A DNA stretch of 64,000 bases from Bacteroidales bacterium (GCA_017469625.1 JAFUGA010000002.1:20365-84364); one strand, 5' to 3'. Positions 9,469-18,730 are shown, counted from the first letter of the stretch. The notes: generated from the letters alone by a model not told the origin. Numbers and translations: made by a program.

Positions 9469-10467
9469 ATGAAAAGAGTTTTACTATTTATAATATTGTG
9501 TTCAATAAGTGTTTTTTCGTTATTGGCACAAGATAATACGCAATCGTTTTGGAGAAAAATAGATGAACGTTTTGGCTTGTCATCTGTTAAAAAGATAGAC
9601 ACCAATTATTACACTATTGCAAAAAATGGTTGGATGATAAATCTGAATAATAACTTTGCAGGTTTTGTATTCAAAAGTGAGATGAACGATGTGCCTATTT
9701 ACGGAAATACTAAGATGAATCTGCATAGTAAGTTTAACTATCAGCTGTCTTCAACCTTTGGTTACAGAAATTTAATCTTGGGTTATTCTATTGCAAACGT
9801 AATGGGAGAGGCGAAAGATTTTACTTTGTCTTTGTCGTCTAATGCTTGGGGAGTGGAATTTCGTAGATTGGAAACTGATGATATGGCAGGCGAAATACAA
9901 ACTTCTTCTTTGTCGGAAAATTTGAACGTAAAGCAAGGTGATGTTAAAGTGAAGACAAAATATTTGCGTGCATATCATGTTTTTAATAACAAAAGATATT
10001 CAACCACCTCTGCAATAGATGAACGTTGCATACAAAAGAAAACAGCAGGTTCTTTGTTGTTTTACACCAATTATGCACAGAATACCGTTACTTTCTTAAA
10101 TGACGAGATAGTTAAGAGATTTGACGGAATAAAAACTACAGAATATTCTCAAGCAGAGTTAGGTTTAGGATATGGATACAATTATCCTTTGTTGCAAGGT
10201 AAGTTATTGTTTCACGCAATGGCTGTACCTATGTTTGTTGTCCTACATTCAGATTATATAACTGACAATTCCTTACAAGAAGTTCAGACAAAGAACAAAT
10301 ATTTTATGAATTTTATGGGAAGATTTACCATAAACTATCGTTTTAATGACTATTTGGGATTGTGCTTCTCCTTTTTCTACAACACCAACCGTTTTACAGG
10401 AGAAGATAATCTAAAAATACGCTTGAATGACTACTTGATAAAAACTTCGTTGTGCTTTAGGTTCTAA
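9469..10467 (+). CDS. DUF4421-like outer membrane protein
   Basis: 332 aa from ATG 9469. This start is chosen because it begins a clear signal peptide (MKRVLLFIILCSISVFSLLA then Q) and because the promoter overlaps the upstream extension. The mature protein has alternating beta-strand character and ends in aromatic residues (SLCFRF), as outer membrane barrels do. The pattern WMINLNNNFAGF, then FGYRNLILGYSI, is what I associate with DUF4421 of Bacteroidetes; the molecular function of that family is not established. It is 29 bp upstream of the DUF819 permease gene and probably co-transcribed. Confidence 0.7.
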   Translation: MKRVLLFIILCSISVFSLLAQDNTQSFWRKIDERFGLSSVKKIDTNYYTIAKNGWMINLNNNFAGFVFKSEMNDVPIYGNTKMNLHSKFNYQLSSTFGYRNLILGYSIANVMGEAKDFTLSLSSNAWGVEFRRLETDDMAGEIQTSSLSENLNVKQGDVKVKTKYLRAYHVFNNKRYSTTSAIDERCIQKKTAGSLLFYTNYAQNTVTFLNDEIVKRFDGIKTTEYSQAELGLGYGYNYPLLQGKLLFHAMAVPMFVVLHSDYITDNSLQEVQTKNKYFMNFMGRFTINYRFNDYLGLCFSFFYNTNRFTGEDNLKIRLNDYLIKTSLCFRF

Positions 10468-10496
10468 TCTATTAAAAATTTAAAACAGAAAAATCA

Positions 10497-11657
10497 ATGA
10501 ACGTTGTCATAATTTTACTTTGTGTGCTTTTGCCATTGCTTATAATGTTTTTAACATACAAAAGCAGTTTTCTAAATAAAGTAGGTAGTATAATCATCGC
10601 TTATGTTATAGGAGTAATATTAGGTCTTACGGGACTTATTCCAGATACTGAACAAGTACATTCACTTCAAACCAATATAGCATCTGCAACCATTCCTTTG
10701 GCAATACCTTTGCTTTTGTTTTCTTCAGATATACGCTCTTGGGTACGACTTGCTCCTGCGTTTATTAAATCTACTGTTTGTGGGTTGTTGGGTTGTGCTG
10801 TTGCTATAACTATAGGCTTTCTTTTGTATGGAAAAGGAAATACACAGATGTTTGCAAATATAGGTGGAATGCTTACAGGTCTTTACACAGGAGGAAATGC
10901 AAATCTTGCCTCATTGAAAGTTGCTTTAGGTGTTGATGATTCTACATATATAGTTGTATCTGCTTATAGCACGATGTTAAGTGCGGTTTATCTGTTTTTT
11001 GTAATAATTGCAGGGAAAAGAGTGTTGAGGTTATTTATGCCAGACTTCAAAGAAGATAAAACAAAAGAGGATAAATCCATATCAATAGAGAACCATGACA
11101 AAGAACTTTTCTGGGGACTATTTCGCAAAGATAATTTAAAGAATTTACTTTTGAGTTTGTTATTAACTGTTGTTATAATAGCATTAGGTGTAGGTGTTGC
11201 GAAATTGTTTCCTAAAGATATGTTCCAATCAGTTTTCATTCTTTCCATAAGTCTTTTTGCAATACTTTCTTCACTTAACAAAAAAGTAAGAGGACTAAAA
11301 CGTACGTTTGAATTAGGAACATATTTTATACTTGTATTCTCTATTGCAGTGGCTTCACAAGTCAGTCTGAAAACTCTTACAGAGATAGATACTAATATAT
11401 TTCTTTTTACAACCATTGCTACATTGGGGGCTTTATTCTTTCATGTTCTCTTTGCAGCACTGCTTCGTATAGATACCGATACTACTCTTACGACAAGTAT
11501 TTCGCTTATCTGCTCCCCACCTTTTGCTCCTGTTATAGGCAGTGCATTGAAAAACAAAGCAGTTATAGGTCCAGGAATTGCAGTAGGTCTTTTTGGTTAC
11601 GCTATAGGCACATACTTAGGTTTCTTTATTGCAAAGTTCCTGCTATTTATTGCATAG
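10497..11657 (+). CDS. DUF819 family integral membrane protein
   Basis: 386 aa with about 11-12 predicted transmembrane helices. The glycine-rich segment GGMLTGLYTGGNANLASLKV and its second-half counterpart ICSPPFAPVIGSALKNK are typical of DUF819 (YjcL-like) proteins, which look like secondary transporters. A charged cytoplasmic loop (about residues 182-205, FKEDKTKEDKSISIENHDKE) separates the two halves. The substrate is unknown. It probably shares a transcript with the DUF4421 gene. Confidence 0.85.
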   Translation: MNVVIILLCVLLPLLIMFLTYKSSFLNKVGSIIIAYVIGVILGLTGLIPDTEQVHSLQTNIASATIPLAIPLLLFSSDIRSWVRLAPAFIKSTVCGLLGCAVAITIGFLLYGKGNTQMFANIGGMLTGLYTGGNANLASLKVALGVDDSTYIVVSAYSTMLSAVYLFFVIIAGKRVLRLFMPDFKEDKTKEDKSISIENHDKELFWGLFRKDNLKNLLLSLLLTVVIIALGVGVAKLFPKDMFQSVFILSISLFAILSSLNKKVRGLKRTFELGTYFILVFSIAVASQVSLKTLTEIDTNIFLFTTIATLGALFFHVLFAALLRIDTDTTLTTSISLICSPPFAPVIGSALKNKAVIGPGIAVGLFGYAIGTYLGFFIAKFLLFIA

Positions 11658-11728
11658 ATTTGTAACGGTATTTATTATATAGAATTTGGTATATAGACAA
11701 GAAAAAGATTTTGAAAGATAGTTATGTT

Positions 11729-12457
11729 TTAATTATTTATAAATAGTTTCCATGTTTCATAGAAACCTTTATCTATGGTTTGTCGTTGAGAAGAGGATAA
11801 GTTAAGTGAATTTATAAACGTTGTATATAGAAATAATAATGCTTCTATATTTCCTTGTTTATTCATATCAACACTATTATTCGTTTGACTACCACATAGT
11901 GCAAAACAAAAACCATCATTTATAACAAGACCTTGCATATTTTTATCATTATATTTTTCTATATTTTTGTTAATATTCTCTGTTATTGGAATTGGTGTTA
12001 TAATACTATTTCTTATTATAAATCTACACATTATTTCATTTGAAGATAATATTGGATTTTTTAAGAATCTTTCATTATATCGTTGTAAAAAGTGGCTGGT
12101 ATAGATATGTAATTGTAAAATCTTTTGAATAGATGTATTATTTTTAGGTCGGTAACCACCGTATAAGCAACGAATTATTACTCTATGACGTGCAGTTTTA
12201 TCAAATGCAATACAAAATGAATCTGTATATAAGGATTTTATGCAATTGTAATTTTTTGCATAAAAAAATATTATGTACTCATTATTCGTTGCAGGAATTT
12301 TATAATTAATGATTTCATATGCAGGAAAGTTTTTCTCTTTTTTAAATTTTCTTATAACTTTTGTTTTTAAACATTCCTGTTTTATTCTTATTTTATAACT
12401 GTCTTCTAAGATTTCATTATGAATTTCTTTATATGTCATACTATCTATAATAATCAT
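11729..12457 (-). CDS. Hypothetical protein, divergent from an XRE regulator
   Basis: 242 aa, no recognised family and no signal peptide or membrane helix. Visible features are a basic N-terminal third, a conserved-looking motif HIYTSHFLQRYNERF (about residues 132-146) with spaced His, Arg and Glu that could be catalytic or metal-binding, and a C-terminal helical segment. The gene is very A+T rich even for this genome. It diverges from the HTH gene at 12637 across 179 bp, suggesting the regulator controls it; a toxin or enzyme under XRE control is possible but unproven. Confidence 0.7.
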   Translation of the reverse strand: MIIIDSMTYKEIHNEILEDSYKIRIKQECLKTKVIRKFKKEKNFPAYEIINYKIPATNNEYIIFFYAKNYNCIKSLYTDSFCIAFDKTARHRVIIRCLYGGYRPKNNTSIQKILQLHIYTSHFLQRYNERFLKNPILSSNEIMCRFIIRNSIITPIPITENINKNIEKYNDKNMQGLVINDGFCFALCGSQTNNSVDMNKQGNIEALLFLYTTFINSLNLSSSQRQTIDKGFYETWKLFINN

Positions 12458-12584
12458 CTTTCCGTTATTTTAAAATTTAAATGCAAAATTATAAAATAGA
12501 TATTAAATGACAATGAATTTTATATAAAAATTGTATAATACAACATTAAAATAATTATTAAATAACAATTTTTTATATAAAATA

Positions 12585-12616
12585 TTTGGTCAATACTAAA
12601 AAATATTCTAATTTTG
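12585..12616 (+). promoter_or_regulatory. Bacteroidetes promoter (TTTG-N20-TAATTTTG)
   Basis: TTTG at 12585-12588 and TAATTTTG at 12609-12616 are separated by 20 nt, a full match to the Bacteroides housekeeping promoter. It directs transcription into the XRE regulator at 12637. Confidence 0.7.
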
Positions 12617-12636
12617 CAATCTAAAACTGAGTGAAT

Positions 12637-13386
12637 ATGGCTAAAGTAGAATTTATAAATACAAAAAGAGTTAGAATAGAAACTATAGAAGGTGATATTT
12701 ATGATATTGGATACAGTGACCAAACCAATTATCAAATAAACCAAAAGTACGATAATCATTATATCAATGTTGTTTCTGAGTTATTTGATAAATATTATGA
12801 TGGAACCTTACAATCTATTTGGGGAAATATCCTGCGTGAAATGTATAGGGAAAATTTATCAGGTTTTTTGTGGATTAGTAAAGATGAGTCAATACATGAT
12901 AGGATAGAAATTGGTAAAAAAATTAAAGAGTTACGACAACTTCAAAACTTATCTGCAAAAGATTTTGCTCAAAAGATTGGAATGGATGCAGGAAATTTAA
13001 GTAGAATAGAACAGGGAAAGTTTTCTGTTGGTTTAGATACTCTTAATAAAATAGCAAGAGCTTTGAATACAAGAATAGATTTTGTTCCTAAAGATAAATT
13101 TAATAATAATTTAAAAAATATAAATAATATGGAGAAAAAAATGTACAATCCAGAAGAAACATTCAGTATAGGTAAAAATACTGATAGTTTTGAAAAGTTA
13201 GAGAGTTTATGTAAAGAAGAGGCAGAAAAATTATTGAATACTTTAGATATTTCAGATAGACCAAGTGTATCAATACCTTTTTGGACAAAAGACTTGCCAT
13301 CAGAACTTATCTGTGTATGTAATTTTACTACAAATGGCAAAGGAAAGACTAAGTATAATTTAGATTTTTCCCAATCTACTTTATAA
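12637..13386 (+). CDS. XRE-type helix-turn-helix regulator with N-terminal extension
   Basis: 249 aa from ATG 12637; a GTG two codons upstream (12631) is an alternative. The N-terminal ~85 residues (KVEFINTKRVRIETIEGDIY) form an unrecognised beta-rich domain. Residues ~90-145 are a lambda-repressor-like HTH: IGKKIKELRQLQNLSAKDFA, then MDAGNLSRIEQGK. A ~100-residue C-terminal domain with PSVSIPFWTKDLPSEL is also unrecognised. The HTH is placed in mid-protein between two possible sensor or partner domains. It has a strong promoter and a strong terminator of its own, and is divergent from an unknown gene. Confidence 0.85.
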   Translation: MAKVEFINTKRVRIETIEGDIYDIGYSDQTNYQINQKYDNHYINVVSELFDKYYDGTLQSIWGNILREMYRENLSGFLWISKDESIHDRIEIGKKIKELRQLQNLSAKDFAQKIGMDAGNLSRIEQGKFSVGLDTLNKIARALNTRIDFVPKDKFNNNLKNINNMEKKMYNPEETFSIGKNTDSFEKLESLCKEEAEKLLNTLDISDRPSVSIPFWTKDLPSELICVCNFTTNGKGKTKYNLDFSQSTL

Positions 13387-13400
13387 AAAATTAAACTTTC

Positions 13401-13446
13401 AAATACAGATTATAAGTATAGTTATTTATAATCTGTATTTTTTATG
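13401..13446 (+). terminator. Rho-independent terminator of the XRE regulator
   Basis: A perfect 15-bp stem: AAATACAGATTATAA (13401-13415) with TTATAATCTGTATTT (13426-13440), then more T residues, 15 bp after the stop. The rest of the gap up to array R2 (13447-13561) shows nothing recognisable. Confidence 0.85.
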
Positions 13447-13561
13447 TTAGAAATTTATATATTTTGTTGAAAAACTTGATTTTGAGAAAGTAGAATAACA
13501 AGAATATATACTTTCGGGTTACAACGAAGTTTTGTGAGGGTGTTTTAGAAAAGGCTTTTAC

Positions 13562-13750
13562 GAAACTTCGTTTTAATTTTCTAAAGCTTGATTCTAATTT
13601 TCTAAAACAAAGTTCTACAAAATTAGAACAAAGAGATAGAATTCTAAAACTTTGTTTCGTGAAATTAAAACAAAGAGATAGAAAATTAAAACAAAGTTTC
13701 GTGAGAGCGAAACAAAGTTTTAGAAAATTCTTTCTTTGTTTTAGAAAAAT
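13562..13750. repeat. 21-bp phased repeat array R2 (9 units)
   Basis: Nine gapless 21-bp units. The 9-bp halves in order are GAAACTTCG, AAAGCTTGA, AAAACAAAG, AGAACAAAG, AAAACTTTG, AAAACAAAG, AAAACAAAG, GAAACAAAG and CTTTCTTTG. The 12-bp halves include TTCTACAAAATT, AGATAGAATTCT, TTTCGTGAAATT, AGATAGAAAATT and TTTTAGAAAATT. A degenerate tenth unit runs into the 3' end of the convergent glycosyltransferase gene (stop at 13762). The first two units nearly duplicate the first two of R1, so whole multi-unit blocks have been copied, not just single units. Confidence 0.85.
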
Positions 13751-13761
13751 GAAGTGAAGTT

Positions 13762-14634
13762 TTAGTTTGTTTTCTTTGTGAAGTAGTATAGTTTTAGTAA
13801 ATCCAAGAGAGTTAGAATAGGTTTTGAAGAATGTAACTGTTTAATGCAGATAGGTTTGATAATGGAGAAACAAAGCAAATAAAGTTTTCTCAGATGGTAT
13901 TTTTCCAATGATTTATAGGCTTTTACCAAAGACAAATCTTTTATTTTATCTCTGTATAAGTTGTTATTGTATAATGATTTAAGATTTTCACAAGCCAAGA
14001 TAGTATCGTTTATAAATTTGTCTGTGTTTTTTAGTCCCAAATGTGTAACAGGGTTATCTATATACGCTATTTTATACTTATTTTCTTTTAGTTCTATACC
14101 GAAAAGAGTGTCTTCGTGTCCATATTGTGAAAGGTTTTCATTGAATTGTAACATATTGAAAACCTCTTTTTTTATAAAAAAGTTATTGGTTGTGAATTGT
14201 TTGCGATGATATTCTCTTTCTTTTCCGTTAGTCCAATGTAGCAGATATTCTTTTCTTATCTCTTTTCTTTCTTGGTATTCAGTACCTCCACATATTACAT
14301 CGCAATCATATTCTTTTGAAGTCTGTAAATAATTGTATATAAACTTATTATTTACCTTTGAATCGCAATCAAGGAACAATAACCATTCGCCTTTGGATTC
14401 TCTTGCCAAAAGATTTCTTATCTTGGAACGACCATGATTTTCATTCAACAAAACATACTGTACGTTCTCTATTTTGGCAATTTCTTCGTTCTCTTTTTGA
14501 ATTTTTTTTATAGTAGAACAGTCATCGTATGCTAAAACTTCGTAAGGAATGTTCAGTTCTTTTGCTTGCGTGGTCAAATCCTTAACCAAACAAACTACAT
14601 TATAATTATATATAGGTAAAAGAAATGAAATCAT
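13762..14634 (-). CDS. Family 2 glycosyltransferase
   Basis: 290 aa with a GT-A fold signature: N-terminal SFLLPIYNYNVVCLVKDL, nucleotide-sugar region VLAYDDCST (DD), then EWLLFLDCDSKV with the DxD motif that binds the metal. The C-terminal ~60 residues are basic and hydrophobic. It moves a sugar from an NDP-sugar to an unknown acceptor, probably in surface glycan synthesis. No other glycan genes adjoin it, so it stands alone between aspA and repeat array R2. Confidence 0.88.
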   Translation of the reverse strand: MISFLLPIYNYNVVCLVKDLTTQAKELNIPYEVLAYDDCSTIKKIQKENEEIAKIENVQYVLLNENHGRSKIRNLLARESKGEWLLFLDCDSKVNNKFIYNYLQTSKEYDCDVICGGTEYQERKEIRKEYLLHWTNGKEREYHRKQFTTNNFFIKKEVFNMLQFNENLSQYGHEDTLFGIELKENKYKIAYIDNPVTHLGLKNTDKFINDTILACENLKSLYNNNLYRDKIKDLSLVKAYKSLEKYHLRKLYLLCFSIIKPICIKQLHSSKPILTLLDLLKLYYFTKKTN

Positions 14635-14641
14635 AGTAACG

Positions 14642-14675
14642 AAAAAAGTCGGTGGCAGATAATACCACCGACTTT
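14642..14675 (-). terminator. Rho-independent terminator of aspA
   Basis: On the minus strand an 11-bp stem, AAAGTCGGTGG with CCACCGACTTT, loops over 9 nt and ends in a run of T residues, 24 bp past the aspA stop. The stem is G+C rich in an A+T-rich setting. Confidence 0.88.
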
Positions 14676-14699
14676 ATTTTAATGATTTACAATTATATA

Positions 14700-16172
14700 T
14701 TAAAGTTTTGCAAGAATTGCTTCAAGAGTTTTTTGAATCTTTTCTTGGTCTGCTTTTATAGGAAGATTAACAGGTTTAATCATATTTTCAGGAGCGAAAA
14801 TAGTGTCAAGGTCTTTTTGTGAAAGAACTTTGTTTTCTAATGCTATTTCATAAACACCTTTACCTGTTTTCTTAGCTATTTTTGCTATTCTTGTAGAGTT
14901 TTTGTATCCAATATAAGGATTCAAAGCAGTAACTGTACCTATAGCTTTTGCTATGAAGTTTTTGCAGTTTTCAACGTCTGCTTCTATTCCGTCAATGCAA
15001 AGAGTTCTCAAAGTATTGAAACCATTAGTCAATAGGTCTATTGATTCAAATAAACAATATACCATTACGGGTTCCATAACGTTAAGTTCCAATTGTGCAT
15101 TTTCGCTTCCAAGCATAACAGCAGTATCATTACCTATCACTTTGTAGCAAAGTTGGTTCATAACTTCTGGTATAACAGGATTAACTTTTCCTGGCATGAT
15201 AGAAGAACCTGGTTGCATTTCTGGTAGATGAACTTCTGCTAAACCACATCTTGGACCTGAACCCATAAGACGAAGGTCGTTACAAATCTTTATAGCTTTC
15301 AATGCTATTCTCTTCAATTCAGAAGAAAGTCCAACCAAAGAACCTGTTGCTGAAGTAGCTTCTACAAGGTCTTTTTCCAAAGTAACGTTCCAGCCTGTTA
15401 TCTTTCTCAATGCTTCTATGCAAAGTTCAGAATATCCAGGTTCAGCACATATACCTGTACCTATAGCAGTAGCACCCATATTTACGCAAAGAAGTTCTTC
15501 TCTTGCAGATTTAAGTTCTTTAAGTTCTTTTTTCAATGTTGTAGCAAAAGCAGCGAAAGTTTGACCAAGTGTCATAGGAACGCCGTCTTGAAGTTGAGTT
15601 CTACCCATTTTAACTATTTTTTTGAACTCTTTTGCTTTTGCATCAAGAGATTTGATACATGCTTCCATAGCTTCAAGCAATTGTGCACTCTCAAGGTACA
15701 ATCCAAAGTGGAAACCTGTTGGGTAAGCATCGTTTGTAGATTGTGATGCGTTAGAATGGTCGTTAGGAGAACAATATTTATATTCACCCGGTTTGTGTCC
15801 CATTATTTGTAAAGCACGGTTTGCTATAACTTCGTTAGCGTTCATATTTACAGTCGTACCTGCACCACCTTGAATCATATCTGAAAGGAAGTATTCATCA
15901 AGTTTTCCATCAAGCATTTCTTTGCAGGCTTTAACCATAGCATCGTGCTGTTCTTTTGTAAGTTTCTTTTGTTTGTAGTTAGCCTCAGCTGCTCCCCATT
16001 TAGTGTAAGCAAAACCCTTGATGAAATTAGGATAATGGTTCATAGGAACACCTGAAATTTTGAAATTGTTAAAACCTCTTAGAGATTGAACTCCGTACAA
16101 TGCGTCTACTGGCACCTCAAGTTCACCGATAAGATCGCTTTCTTTTCTTGTTTTAATTTTAGAATTTGCCAT
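14700..16172 (-). CDS. aspA: Aspartate ammonia-lyase
   Basis: 490 aa; converts L-aspartate to fumarate and ammonia. It carries the fumarase/aspartase superfamily signature GSSIMPGKVNPVIPE (about residue 322), with MGRTQLQDGVPMTLGQ and SNASQSTNDAYPT, the substrate-binding regions of the class II family. Length and motifs fit aspartase better than fumarase or argininosuccinate lyase, although fumarase C is the nearest alternative. Product fumarate could feed fumarate respiration, common in anaerobic Bacteroidales. A perfect palindrome sits directly before its start codon. Confidence 0.93.
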   Translation of the reverse strand: MANSKIKTRKESDLIGELEVPVDALYGVQSLRGFNNFKISGVPMNHYPNFIKGFAYTKWGAAEANYKQKKLTKEQHDAMVKACKEMLDGKLDEYFLSDMIQGGAGTTVNMNANEVIANRALQIMGHKPGEYKYCSPNDHSNASQSTNDAYPTGFHFGLYLESAQLLEAMEACIKSLDAKAKEFKKIVKMGRTQLQDGVPMTLGQTFAAFATTLKKELKELKSAREELLCVNMGATAIGTGICAEPGYSELCIEALRKITGWNVTLEKDLVEATSATGSLVGLSSELKRIALKAIKICNDLRLMGSGPRCGLAEVHLPEMQPGSSIMPGKVNPVIPEVMNQLCYKVIGNDTAVMLGSENAQLELNVMEPVMVYCLFESIDLLTNGFNTLRTLCIDGIEADVENCKNFIAKAIGTVTALNPYIGYKNSTRIAKIAKKTGKGVYEIALENKVLSQKDLDTIFAPENMIKPVNLPIKADQEKIQKTLEAILAKL

Positions 16173-16192
16173 TTTTTTAATCGATTAAAAAA
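16173..16192. promoter_or_regulatory. Perfect 20-bp palindrome adjoining the aspA start codon
   Basis: TTTTTTAATCGATTAAAAAA is its own reverse complement and ends on the base before the aspA ATG. It could be an operator or an RNA hairpin that hides the start codon. The length of perfect symmetry is notable even in A+T-rich DNA. Confidence 0.5.
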
Positions 16193-16324
16193 TTATAATT
16201 TTATGTTTCTATTTTTTTAACTGTTTTTATGCTATTTGTTATTTGTTTTGCATAAAATTAAATATTAAACTATTTTTTTTCAATTTTATTGTATAAAAGT
16301 GAAACTTTTTTTGTTAAAAAAGCA

Positions 16325-17722
16325 TCAATACCCTAAAATTTTCAACATAGGTTTATGACTTTGTTCCTTTGCAAAGAGTTTTGTGTTCCATTCATTGTTT
16401 TCGTCTTTGTAAAGGATAACGTGATTTGGTTGTGGTATAAGACAATGCTGAATACCGCCATAACCAGCAAGACTTTCTTGGTATGCACCTGTATGGAAGA
16501 AGCCTATATACAAAGGGTCTTCATCTGTGTTGTCATACTTTGGAAGAAAGACGGCATTTGAATGAGTTTCGGCAGAATAGTAGTCTTGGCTATCGCAAGT
16601 CAGTCCCCCCAAAAATACTCTTCTGTATTCATTGTCCCATTTGTTTATAGGCAAAAGAATAAATTTTTGACCTATACCCCAAGTATCTGGTAAAGTTGTT
16701 ATGAAAGAAGAATCTATCATATACCAAAGTTCTCTATCGTTTTGTCTTTTTTGGTCTATGATAGAGTAAAGAATACAACCAGCCTCTCCTACAGTGAAAG
16801 AACCAAACTCTGTAAAGATATTAGGTTCTTCTACATCTTGTTTGTTGCATATATCTTTTATTTGTGCAAGTATTTCTTCGGCCATGTATTCGTAATCATA
16901 ATTAAAATTCAGCGTATTTTTTATAGGGAAACCTCCTCCTATGTTTAGAGAGTTTAGAGAAGGGCATATTTTTTTTAGTTCGCAATAAAGATTGACACAT
17001 TTTTGCAATTCATTCCAATAGTATGCTGTATCTCTTATACCTGTGTTGATAAAGAAATGAAGCATTTTTAGTTTTAGTTTCTTGTTGTGTTGTAGTTTTT
17101 CTTTGTAAAAATCTATTATGCTGTTGTATCTTATTCCCAATCTTGAAGTATAAAAATCAAACATAGGCTCTTCTTCTGAGGCTATTCTTATACCTACATT
17201 GCATTTCAGATGTATTTGTTCGTCCAAAGCATCTACTTCTTCTATATTGTCTATTACAGGTATAATGTTTGTCCAACCATTATCTATAAGGTGGGCTATA
17301 TTTTCTACGTATTGAGGACGTTTAAAACCATTGCAAACTATAAACTGTTCTTTGGTGATTTTTTGTTGTTGATACAGTTCTTCTATAATGTTTATATCAA
17401 AAGCAGAAGATGTTTCAAGATTTACATCATTTTTCAATACTTCTTCAAGTACGAAAGCAAAGTGAGAACTTTTTGTACAATAACAATAATTATACGTACC
17501 CTTATAGTCTATTTTTGCTCTTGCAACGTTAAAAAGTCTTTTCCCTTTTTGAATTTGTGAACTTATCTTTGGAAGATATGTAAGTTTCAAAGGGGTTCCG
17601 TACTGTTTGATAACGTCCATTAGGGGAATATCATCAAAACTAAGTTCATTGTTTTCTACTTTAAATTCGTCTTGTGGAAACTCAAAAGTTTGCTCTATAA
17701 GGTCTATGTACTTGTTTTTCAT
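16325..17722 (-). CDS. PLP fold-type III decarboxylase, Bacteroidetes-type arginine decarboxylase
   Basis: 465 aa. The motif YNYCYCTKSSHFAFV (about residue 80) holds the PLP-binding lysine of the alanine racemase-like barrel, and SLNIGGGFPIKN plus EFGSFTVGEAG are PLP phosphate-binding and active-site segments. The sequence matches the 460-470 aa proteins annotated as arginine decarboxylase in Flavobacteriia and relatives, much shorter than the 630-aa SpeA. The role would be agmatine formation for polyamines. Related diaminopimelate- or carboxynorspermidine-type decarboxylases share the fold, so the substrate is inferred. Transcribed alone, divergent from the FKBP gene. Confidence 0.82.
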   Translation of the reverse strand: MKNKYIDLIEQTFEFPQDEFKVENNELSFDDIPLMDVIKQYGTPLKLTYLPKISSQIQKGKRLFNVARAKIDYKGTYNYCYCTKSSHFAFVLEEVLKNDVNLETSSAFDINIIEELYQQQKITKEQFIVCNGFKRPQYVENIAHLIDNGWTNIIPVIDNIEEVDALDEQIHLKCNVGIRIASEEEPMFDFYTSRLGIRYNSIIDFYKEKLQHNKKLKLKMLHFFINTGIRDTAYYWNELQKCVNLYCELKKICPSLNSLNIGGGFPIKNTLNFNYDYEYMAEEILAQIKDICNKQDVEEPNIFTEFGSFTVGEAGCILYSIIDQKRQNDRELWYMIDSSFITTLPDTWGIGQKFILLPINKWDNEYRRVFLGGLTCDSQDYYSAETHSNAVFLPKYDNTDEDPLYIGFFHTGAYQESLAGYGGIQHCLIPQPNHVILYKDENNEWNTKLFAKEQSHKPMLKILGY

Positions 17723-17894
17723 TCTTCTGTTTCTAACTGTTTAAACGTTTTAATTATAAAAAATAAAAACAATCCGACTTAATTACTTTGGATATTTTAG
17801 ATTGCAAAGATATAAATAATATAACAAAGTCTTAAGAAAATAGGACAAAAAATTAAAAAAATATTATTTTAATTCTAATATTGAAAATATTTAC

Positions 17895-17902
17895 TACTTT
17901 TG
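17895..17902 (+). promoter_or_regulatory. Bacteroidetes -7 promoter element (TACTTTTG)
   Basis: TACTTTTG followed by C matches TAnnTTTG, 25 bp before the ATG at 17928 of the FKBP lipoprotein. Confidence 0.5.
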
Positions 17903-17927
17903 CTTTTTGTTAAATAAACGAATAGAT

Positions 17928-18659
17928 ATGGGAAAGAATATGAAAATAAGACTAACTTTGGTTGCGACATTGTTTGTTTTTGTTATGGTTTCTTGTTCAA
18001 AACCAAAAGACCATGTAGATATGGGAGAGTTAAAAACTTTGAAAGACTCTGCTTCTTACGCTTTAGGCTACCTAAATGGAATACAAGCAGCACAATCTCC
18101 TGATGCTTCTGTAAATGTAGATTTATATACTAAAGCCTTTAAGCAGGGATACAACAAAGATACTGCTGGAACATGGAACGAAGCCACTATGCGTTCTATT
18201 ATTATGGAGTATGCAAGAAAATCTCAAGAACAGATGCAACAAAAGGCCTTTGAACAAGCAAAGCCAGATATAGACAGAGCAGAAAAATTTCTTGCAGAGA
18301 ACAAAAACCGAGAAAACATTATAACAACCAATAGTGGTCTTCAGTATAAGGTTATCAAAAGAGGAAAAGGACAAAAGCCTGTTTTGAATAACGGAGATAG
18401 AGTTATACTTAACTATACTATGTCTATACTGAACGAAAAAGGACAGTTTGAGCAGGTTCAAAGTACTTTCAATTCTGAAGGTAAGAATCCAGGACCTATG
18501 GGTATAGATGGACAATGCGAAGGTATAAAAGAGATATTGTCTTTGATGAATGCAGGCGCTCGTTATCAAGTTTGGATACACCCAAATCTTGGTTTTGGAG
18601 ACTCTCCTAAACTACAGATGTACGAGATAGAAGTTATAAAAGTTCTGCACGAAAATTAG
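17928..18659 (+). CDS. FKBP-type peptidyl-prolyl cis-trans isomerase, lipoprotein
   Basis: 243 aa from ATG 17928 (ATG 17940 is also possible). The N-terminus is a lipoprotein signal with lipobox VMVSC followed by a charged linker. An N-terminal helical dimerisation region (LKDSASYALGYLNGIQ) is followed by an FKBP domain in the last ~110 residues: TTNSGLQYKVIKRGKGQKP, then GIKEILSLMNAGARYQVWI. The YG-type active-site tip is changed (NLGFGDS), so isomerase activity may be low. It probably folds envelope proteins in the periplasm. Single gene, upstream of rpsO. Confidence 0.88.
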   Translation: MGKNMKIRLTLVATLFVFVMVSCSKPKDHVDMGELKTLKDSASYALGYLNGIQAAQSPDASVNVDLYTKAFKQGYNKDTAGTWNEATMRSIIMEYARKSQEQMQQKAFEQAKPDIDRAEKFLAENKNRENIITTNSGLQYKVIKRGKGQKPVLNNGDRVILNYTMSILNEKGQFEQVQSTFNSEGKNPGPMGIDGQCEGIKEILSLMNAGARYQVWIHPNLGFGDSPKLQMYEIEVIKVLHEN

Positions 18660-18698
18660 TAGGAGGAAAACTAAAAAAATAAAATTTAACCATTTATT

Positions 18699-18730
18699 TT
18701 TGGTGCATACACAAAAAGTTTGTACTTTTG
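18699..18730 (+). promoter_or_regulatory. rpsO promoter (TTTG-N20-TACTTTTG)
   Basis: TTTG (18699-18702) and TACTTTTG (18723-18730) are 20 nt apart, a full consensus promoter. It leaves a leader of roughly 70-75 nt before the rpsO ATG in which GATGA and TCATC can pair, a possible site of S15 autoregulation. Confidence 0.75.
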
